NCBI RefSeq assembly: GCF_014851805.1
Contig: NZ_JACVAK010000001.1
Span: 1,240,001-1,304,000 of the forward strand
DNA length: 64,000 bases
Reading direction: 5' to 3'
Source: Pseudoxanthomonas sp. PXM02
GTDB taxonomy: Bacteria; Pseudomonadota; Gammaproteobacteria; Xanthomonadales; Xanthomonadaceae
Below the pieces are notes generated by a model, which saw nothing but the letters and a program-made list of their open reading frames with translations, had not been told where the DNA came from and made no database searches. A program made the position numbers and the translations under genes. Positions 59,094 through 64,000 of the stretch are shown here, one piece after another. The number at the start of each line of letters is the position of its first letter. Positions within the stretch are counted from its first letter, which is position 1.

Positions 59094-59480
59094 TCAGGAT
59101 CTGCCCCTTCCCCCGTGCGCGGGGGAAGGCTGGGATGGGGGCAAGTGTCCGAGTTCGCTGAGTATCAGCGCCCGGACACCCTCGAGGTTCACCATGACCT
59201 CATTATTCCAGAAGCGCAGGATGCGGAACCCTTTCCCTCGGAGAAATGCATCGCGTGGGCCGTCGATCTTGGCGTCCATGTGCTGCCCGCCATCCACTTC
59301 GACGATCAATCCTGCTTCCAGGCAGACGAAATCGGCGATGTAGGGGCCGATGGGATGCTGGCGCCGGAAACGAAAGCCTTCCAGTTGGCGATCCTTGAGG
59401 AAACTCCAGAGTTTCCGCTCCGCCAGCGTCATGTTCCGCCGCAACTCGCGCGCGCGGTCGCGTTTCTGTCCTTGTCGCAT
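59094..59480 (-). CDS. DUF559 (Vsr-like PD-(D/E)xK) endonuclease-domain protein
   Basis: 128 residues from ATG 59480 (AGGA 7 nt upstream). The basic N-terminus 'RARELRRNMTLAERKLWSFLK' precedes the nuclease-like core: D50 in 'GPYIADFVCLEAG' and E61/D63 in 'LIVEVDGGQH', the pattern expected for Vsr-type PD-(D/E)xK folds. 'RDAFLRGKGFRILRFWNNEV' completes the family match. No substrate is known. Residues from about 113 to 126 (PPSQPSPAHGG region) are encoded by a flanking palindromic repeat, and the stop lies 8 nt past the repeat. See the repeat entries and findings. Confidence 0.88.
   Translation of the reverse strand: MRQGQKRDRARELRRNMTLAERKLWSFLKDRQLEGFRFRRQHPIGPYIADFVCLEAGLIVEVDGGQHMDAKIDGPRDAFLRGKGFRILRFWNNEVMVNLEGVRALILSELGHLPPSQPSPAHGGRGRS
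59104..59143 (+). repeat. Palindromic repeat A, left inverted repeat of the DUF559 unit
   Basis: 40 bp: a 10-bp stem CCTTCCCCCG/CGGGGGAAGG (59106-59115, 59120-59129, loop TGCG) followed by TGGGATGGGGGCA. It matches repeat B on the opposite strand at 36 of 40 positions, three of the four differences being in the loop. It lies inside the 3' end of the DUF559 gene. Confidence 0.9.
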
Positions 59481-59514
59481 GGGCACATCCTGTGCGGTGG
59501 CTGCGGAGGCATTC

Positions 59515-59554
59515 TGCCCCCATCCCAACCTTCCCCCGCAAGCGGGGGAAGGGG
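59515..59554 (-). repeat. Palindromic repeat B, right inverted repeat of the DUF559 unit
   Basis: Inverted copy of repeat A: stem 59529-59538 and 59543-59552, loop CAAG. It lies 34 nt upstream of the DUF559 start codon, so A and B frame the gene over 451 bp. Confidence 0.9.
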
Positions 59555-59572
59555 CTGATCGCGCGCGTTTCA

Positions 59573-59608
59573 GGATCAGGACCGGGATAGGGATCGGGAC
59601 TTGGATCT
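59573..59608 (+). repeat. Degenerate hexanucleotide tandem repeat
   Basis: Six consecutive units of GGAYNN (GGATCA, GGACCG, GGATAG, GGATCG, GGACTT, GGATCT). It lies between palindromic repeats B and C. No gene is evident here. Confidence 0.75.
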
Positions 59609-59636
59609 GGGGAACATGCAGGCCCCCTTGGACCAG

Positions 59637-59674
59637 CCCCCTCCTCCGCTTGCGGGGGAGGGTTGGGGTGGGGG
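59637..59674 (+). repeat. Palindromic repeat C, same family and orientation as A
   Basis: Stem CCCTCCTCCG/CGGGGGAGGG (59639-59648, 59653-59662, one mismatch, loop CTTG) followed by TTGGGGTGGGGGC. It is more diverged than A and B. The stretch 59481-59787 holds repeats B and C, the hexamer repeat and the sucD terminator, and no other gene that I can support. Confidence 0.8.
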
Positions 59675-59733
59675 CCGACGGAACACGCGCATCTGGATGC
59701 AACCGGGATAACCCAAACACCTACTTCCGATAA

Positions 59734-59764
59734 CAAAAAGCAGAAAGCCGCCCGGAGGCGGCTT
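59734..59764 (-). terminator. Rho-independent terminator after sucD
   Basis: On the minus strand AAGCCGCC (59764-59757) pairs with GGCGGCTT (59752-59745) across TCCG, then TCTGCTTTTTG. It ends the sucCD transcript upstream of the DUF559 unit. Confidence 0.85.
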
Positions 59765-59787
59765 CCTGTATCGCCGTTGGGCGAGGC

Positions 59788-60666
59788 TTACTTCTTCAAG
59801 CGCGCCGCGATGGCCGCACCCAGGTCGCCCGGCGAACGCACGGTGGTCACGCCCGCGGCTTCCATCGCCGCGAACTTGCCTTCCGCCGTGCCCTTGCCAC
59901 CGGAGGCGATCGCACCGGCATGGCCCATGCGCTTGCCGGCCGGGGCCGAGGCGCCCGCGATGAAACCGACGACCGGCTTCTTCACGTGGTTCTTGATGTA
60001 CTCGGCGCCGGCTTCCTCGGCGTCGCCACCGATCTCGCCGACCATGATGATGCCTTCGGTCTGCGGGTCTTCGTTGAACAGCTTGAGGCAGTCGACGAAG
60101 TTCAGGCCGTTGATCGGGTCGCCGCCGATGCCGATGCAGGTCGACTGGCCCAGGCCCACTTCGGTGGTCTGCTTGACCGCTTCATACGTCAGCGTGCCCG
60201 AGCGCGACACGATGCCGATCTTGCCCGGCATGTGGATGTGGCCCGGCATGATGCCGATCTTGCACTCGCCTGGGGTGATCACGCCGGGGCAGTTCGGACC
60301 GACCAGCACGGTATCCGGATGGGCGCGGGTCAGCACGTTCTTGACGCGCAGCATGTCCAGCACCGGGATGCCTTCGGTGATGCAGACGATGACCTTGATG
60401 CCGGCCGCAGCCGCTTCAAGGATGGCATCGGCCGCGAACGGCGGCGGCACGTAGATGACGGACGCGTCGGCGCCGGTGCTCTTGACCGCATCGGCGACGG
60501 TGTCGAACACCGGCAGGTCGATGTGGGTGGTGCCGCCCTTGCCCGGGGTGACGCCGCCGACGACCTGGGTGCCGTACTCGATCATCTGGGTGGCGTGGAA
60601 GGTGCCCTGCTGGCCGGTGAAGCCCTGCACGATCACCTTGGTGTTCTTGTTGATCAAAACAGACAT
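59788..60666 (-). CDS. sucD: Succinyl-CoA synthetase alpha subunit
   Basis: 292 residues. The CoA-binding Rossmann domain begins '[23 protein letters not shown]'. The phosphohistidine lies in '[14 protein letters not shown]' near residue 247, and '[20 protein letters not shown]' is the family signature. With SucC it interconverts succinyl-CoA and succinate with nucleotide phosphorylation in the TCA cycle. It starts 21 nt after sucC. Confidence 0.97.
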   Translation of the reverse strand: MSVLINKNTKVIVQGFTGQQGTFHATQMIEYGTQVVGGVTPGKGGTTHIDLPVFDTVADAVKSTGADASVIYVPPPFAADAILEAAAAGIKVIVCITEGIPVLDMLRVKNVLTRAHPDTVLVGPNCPGVITPGECKIGIMPGHIHMPGKIGIVSRSGTLTYEAVKQTTEVGLGQSTCIGIGGDPINGLNFVDCLKLFNEDPQTEGIIMVGEIGGDAEEAGAEYIKNHVKKPVVGFIAGASAPAGKRMGHAGAIASGGKGTAEGKFAAMEAAGVTTVRSPGDLGAAIAARLKK

Positions 60667-60687
60667 GTGAATTCCTTGGTGTCGGGA

Positions 60688-61857
60688 TCAGGCGGCGTTC
60701 TTGACCGCTTCAACGACCTTCTTGGCGCCGTCGTTGATGTTGTCGGCCGGAATGATGGCCATGCCGCTGTCGCGCAGCAGCTGCTTGCCTTCTTCCACGT
60801 TGGTGCCTTCCAGGCGCACGACCACGGGCACCTTGACGCCCACTTCCTTCACCGCGGCGATGATGCCCTCGGCAATCATGTCGCAGCGGACGATGCCGCC
60901 GAAGATGTTGACGAAGATGCCTTCGACCTTGTCAGAGGACAGGATCAGCTTGAAGGCTTCGATCACGCGCTGCTTGTTGGCACCGCCGCCCACGTCGAGG
61001 AAGTTCGCCGGCTCGCCGCCGTTGAGCTTGATGACGTCCATCGTGGCCATCGCCAGGCCCGCGCCGTTGACCATGCAGCCGATGTTGCCGTCCATGGTCA
61101 CGTAGTTGATGTCCATCTCCGAGGCCAGCACTTCGGTCTCGTCTTCCTGGCTCTTGTCGCGCATCGCGACCAGGGCCTTCTGGCGGAAGTTGGCGTTGTC
61201 GTCGCTGTTGAACTTGCCGTCCAGCGCGTACAGGTTGCCGTCGTCCAGGATCGCCAGCGGGTTGATCTCGACCAGCGCCAGGTCCTTCTCGTTGAAGATG
61301 CGGTACAGGTTCACCATGATGTTGGCGAACTGGCCGGCCTGCTTGGCGGTCAGGCCCATCTTGAAGCCGAACTCACGGCCCTGGTAGCCCTGCACACCCT
61401 CGACGAAGTCGACGTTGAGCGTGTGGATCTTGTCCGGCGTCTCGGCCGCGACCTGCTCGATCTCCACGCCGCCTTCGGACGAGGCGATGTAGGTGATGGT
61501 CTTGGTGCCGCGGTCGACCAGGACCGACAGGTACAGCTCCTTGACGATCTCGCCGGCGGTGGTCACCAGCACCAGGTCGACCGGCAGTTCGACGCCGGCG
61601 GTCTGGTAGGTGGCCATCTTGGTGCCGAGCATCTTGCCGGCGGCCGCCTTCACGTCGTCGGTGGTCTTGCAGAACTTGACGCCGCCAGCCTTGCCGCGGC
61701 CGCCTGCGTGGATCTGGGCCTTGACCATCCAGGGTCCGTTGCCGAGGGACTGCGCTGCCGCAACCGCCTCATCTGCCGTGGCCGCGACTTTGCCGGCCGG
61801 GACCGGGATGCCGTATTCGGCCAGCAGCTGCTTGGCCTGATATTCGTGGAAATTCAT
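60688..61857 (-). CDS. sucC: Succinyl-CoA synthetase beta subunit
   Basis: 389 residues. An ATP-grasp domain with '[20 protein letters not shown]' at the start and '[18 protein letters not shown]' leads to the C-terminal ligase domain with '[19 protein letters not shown]'. It supplies nucleotide and succinate binding to the SucCD complex. Cytosolic. It is divergent from pilS, with 202 nt between; a conserved xanthomonad neighbourhood. Confidence 0.97.
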   Translation of the reverse strand: MNFHEYQAKQLLAEYGIPVPAGKVAATADEAVAAAQSLGNGPWMVKAQIHAGGRGKAGGVKFCKTTDDVKAAAGKMLGTKMATYQTAGVELPVDLVLVTTAGEIVKELYLSVLVDRGTKTITYIASSEGGVEIEQVAAETPDKIHTLNVDFVEGVQGYQGREFGFKMGLTAKQAGQFANIMVNLYRIFNEKDLALVEINPLAILDDGNLYALDGKFNSDDNANFRQKALVAMRDKSQEDETEVLASEMDINYVTMDGNIGCMVNGAGLAMATMDVIKLNGGEPANFLDVGGGANKQRVIEAFKLILSSDKVEGIFVNIFGGIVRCDMIAEGIIAAVKEVGVKVPVVVRLEGTNVEEGKQLLRDSGMAIIPADNINDGAKKVVEAVKNAA

Positions 61858-62024
61858 GCGTCACCGTGGGTAGGGAACAGAAGACACTGCCCGGGCCGGG
61901 GCCATGGGGGGCGGCGGCCGGGCAAGCCCCCTATTGTCGCCGACGCGGCCGGGGGGCGCAAAACCCGGCATCTAAGCCTTTGGTGGCAAAGGGGCTGGCT
62001 GGGCGATCCGGCGGCCCGCATGCC

Positions 62025-62030
62025 TATACT
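62025..62030 (+). promoter_or_regulatory. Possible -10 element of pilS
   Basis: TATACT about 30 nt before the pilS start codon, close to the TATAAT consensus. No good -35 hexamer is seen at 16-18 nt upstream. Confidence 0.35.
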
Positions 62031-62059
62031 GTGGGCCTCGCTACAGGGGAAGTACGCGT

Positions 62060-63682
62060 TTGCGCCAGGCCCAGTCGCTCCTGTCCCGCATCGAATCGGT
62101 ACCGCGCCGCGAACTGTATTTCTTCGCGCTGTACCGCGTCCTGGAAGCAGGCATCCTGGCCGCGCTGATGTTCAGCCCGTTGGGGGCTGTTCTGGGCGAA
62201 CCCCGCCATCCCGACCTGGGCACCGCGGTCACGGTGGTCTACCTGGTGCTGGCGCTGGTGCTGTTCTTCGTCGGCCGCAGCGTGCAGTGGCTGGTCTGGA
62301 TCGTCTTTTTCAGCGTCTGCGCCGACATCGTGGTCGCCGCGCTGATCACCCATGCCCTGCCCGGCGCCACCGCCGGCGTGGCCATGATGCTGTTGTTCAA
62401 CGTGTCGGCCGCGGCACTGCTGCTTCCGCGCACCCGGATGGCGCTTGCCGTGGCCCTGCTGGCCATCGCCGGCCTGTTCGGGGAATACCTGTTCACCCAG
62501 TTCCACGATGGCAGCACCGCGCGCTCGGCCGCCGAGGTCATCATGTTCGCGGTGAGCTACCTGGCACTGGCCTATCTGGCCCACCAGGCCGGCCAGAAGG
62601 CGCGCACCAGCCAGGCCCTGGCGGACAAGCGCGGCGAGGAAGTGGCCAACCTGTTCGAGGTCAACGAGCTGATCATCCGACGCATGCGCACCGGCGTGCT
62701 GGTGGTGGATGCGGACAACCACATCAAGCTGGCCAACGAGGCCGCCAGCCTGCTGCTGGGCGATGGCGGCGACGGCCAGGGCGCGGACGGCAAGGGCGTG
62801 TCGCTGCTGCACGCCGCGCCGGAACTGGCCCGTCGCCTGCAGCGCTGGCGCAACGGCTGGCAGACCGACGAGACGCCGATGCAGTTCTCGCCCGACCAGC
62901 CGGAAGTCCAGCCGCGCTTCGCCCGCCTGCTCGCCGACAGCGAGACCTCGCTGATCTTCCTGGATGACGCCACGGTGGTGTCGCGCCGGGCCGAGTCGCT
63001 GACCCTGGCCGCACTGGGCCGCTTTTCGGCCAGTCTTGCGCACGAGATCCGCAACCCGCTGGCCGCGATCAACTATGCGGTGCAGCTGCTGGAGGAATCC
63101 CAGCAGGTCAACGACGGCGATCGCCGGCTGCTGCAGATCATCCACCAGCAATGCCAGCGCACCAACGGCATCGTCGAAAGCGTCCTAGGCCTCGCGCGGC
63201 GCGAACGCGCCACGCCCGAGCATGTCGACCTCAACACGTTCGTCCGGCGCTTTGTCGACGACTACCAGCAGACGCTGTCCATCGAGACCGACACGCTGGA
63301 AACCATCCTCGGCGCCAAGCCGGTGCCAGCCCTGGTCGATCCGCGCCACCTGCAGCAGGTGGTAACGGTGCTGGTGCAGAACGCGTTGAACTACGGCCGC
63401 CTGCCGGGCGAGTCCGCGCGCATCCGCGTCCGTGTCTTCAATGCCGAAGGACGCCCCACCGTCGACGTGATGGACCGCGGCCCGGGCATCCCGGAAGCCG
63501 TCGCGGCGCAGCTGTTCCGCCCGTTCTTCACCACCTCCGAGCACGGCACCGGGCTGGGGCTCTACATCGCCCGCGAACTGTGCCGGGCCAACCAGGCCAC
63601 GCTGGAATACGTGCCGGTTCCCGGCGGTGGCAGTTGCTTCCGCGTCACCCTGCCCGGTCCGCACGCACTGCTGCCGGCGTGA
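62060..63682 (+). CDS. pilS: Type IV pilus sensor histidine kinase PilS
   Basis: 540 residues from a TTG start with GGGGAAG upstream; no suitable ATG or GTG lies nearby. About six transmembrane helices (20-180) are followed by a PAS-like region (about 195-310), the phosphorylation box with H328 (SLAHEIRNPLAAI), and the ATPase domain with 'LVQNALNYG', 'DRGPGIP' and 'GTGLGLYIARELC'. PilS phosphorylates PilR, which activates pilin transcription with sigma-54. pilR follows on the same strand. Confidence 0.93.
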   Translation: MRQAQSLLSRIESVPRRELYFFALYRVLEAGILAALMFSPLGAVLGEPRHPDLGTAVTVVYLVLALVLFFVGRSVQWLVWIVFFSVCADIVVAALITHALPGATAGVAMMLLFNVSAAALLLPRTRMALAVALLAIAGLFGEYLFTQFHDGSTARSAAEVIMFAVSYLALAYLAHQAGQKARTSQALADKRGEEVANLFEVNELIIRRMRTGVLVVDADNHIKLANEAASLLLGDGGDGQGADGKGVSLLHAAPELARRLQRWRNGWQTDETPMQFSPDQPEVQPRFARLLADSETSLIFLDDATVVSRRAESLTLAALGRFSASLAHEIRNPLAAINYAVQLLEESQQVNDGDRRLLQIIHQQCQRTNGIVESVLGLARRERATPEHVDLNTFVRRFVDDYQQTLSIETDTLETILGAKPVPALVDPRHLQQVVTVLVQNALNYGRLPGESARIRVRVFNAEGRPTVDVMDRGPGIPEAVAAQLFRPFFTTSEHGTGLGLYIARELCRANQATLEYVPVPGGGSCFRVTLPGPHALLPA

Positions 63683-63781
63683 CGGGCGGGCCGCAGTGCG
63701 TTTTCCCCTCGGCGAGACCTCGCGTACCATCATTCACATTCAGCCTATACACTGGTCGCACAGGGGCACGAGGGGAGATGC

Positions 63782-64000
63782 ATGAATCAAAGCCGTAGCG
63801 CCCTGATCGTCGACGACGAACGCGATATCCGTGAACTGCTGACGTTGACGCTGGGCCGCATGGGCCTGCGCATCGACACCGCCGCCAACCTCGGCGAGGC
63901 CCGCGAACTGCTGGGCCGCAACACCTACGACCTGTGCTTCACCGACATGCGCCTGCCGGACGGCAACGGCATCGACCTGGTCGGCGAGATCTCGCGCAAC
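63782..64000 (+). CDS. pilR: Type IV pilus response regulator PilR, 5' part
   Basis: The gene runs off the right edge; 73 codons are visible. ATG 63782 has AGGGGAG upstream. The receiver domain shows 'ALIVDDERDIRELLTLTL' with the acidic pair and 'YDLCFTDMRLPDGNGIDLV' with the phospho-acceptor Asp. The sigma-54 AAA+ and DNA-binding domains expected for PilR lie outside the window. Identity rests on adjacency to pilS. Confidence 0.88.
   Translation, partial: MNQSRSALIVDDERDIRELLTLTLGRMGLRIDTAANLGEARELLGRNTYDLCFTDMRLPDGNGIDLVGEISRN

Noticed and set aside
59104..59674. CRISPR-like array from the repeats A, B and C.
   Set aside because: Copies differ in orientation and spacing, are palindromic with G-rich tails, contain a gene between them and have no cas genes nearby.
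59920..62967. A 1000-residue plus-strand frame opposite sucD and sucC and running into pilS.
   Set aside because: Antisense to two certain TCA-cycle genes, with the composition of a shadow frame; the real genes explain codon structure.

Overview
The window is high-GC (about two thirds, judged by eye) gammaproteobacterial chromosome. The gene order queC-queE-cpoB-pal-tolB-tolA-tolR-tolQ-ybgC-ruvB ... kup-ruvA-ruvC-yebC, and sucD-sucC next to pilS-pilR, points to Xanthomonadaceae. A Pseudoxanthomonas-like organism is my best guess, but the genus is inferred and not proven.

Region 1 (1-4117) is the integrase-proximal end of an integrated element. It holds the 3' end of a primase/ATPase-like gene and a chain of seven plus-strand genes, each overlapping the next by 4-8 nt and ending in a tyrosine integrase. 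The integrase stops beside the 3' end of tRNA-Lys(UUU), the presumed attachment site; the other element end is off-window.

Region 2 (4118-18240, minus strand) is conserved core: tRNA-Lys, queuosine genes (queC, queE), the Tol-Pal envelope system (ybgC, tolQRAB, pal, cpoB), the RuvABC Holliday-junction machinery, the Kup potassium transporter, a DUF418 membrane protein, a YebC regulator and an alpha/beta hydrolase. Region 3 (18242-26360) concerns efflux and oxidative stress: an RND pump and adaptor divergent from an AraC regulator, then a second AraC regulator divergent from ohr and an exported chloroperoxidase-like hydrolase. A composite hairpin repeat ends it.

Region 4 (26360-35260) has a GNAT enzyme, a protein with an extreme acidic tail, aspS, a DUF3011 repeat protein, opgB (periplasmic glucan phosphoglycerol transferase), a FmdB zinc ribbon and the ABC-F protein YheS. 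Region 5 (35290-44610) has two tandem TonB-dependent receptors whose promoters and terminators also match, the YbaL antiporter and a membrane GGDEF/EAL protein. Region 6 (44746-52770) has clpB with a good sigma-32 promoter, an NCS2 permease, a DUF3574 lipoprotein and a third TonB-dependent receptor. Region 7 (52768-64000) has the overlapping set rluD-pgeF-DUF4166-DCC, bamD, a VKOR-thioredoxin fusion, nadE, a DUF559 nuclease gene framed by 40-bp inverted palindromic repeats, sucCD, pilS and the start of pilR.

The strongest candidate for something undescribed is the DUF559 unit at about 59094-59580. A small nuclease-fold gene sits between two inverted copies of a palindromic repeat, its reading frame runs through one copy, and it lies directly upstream of nadE. 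A second pattern is that three dispersed-type repeats lie at or next to stop codons of minus-strand genes.
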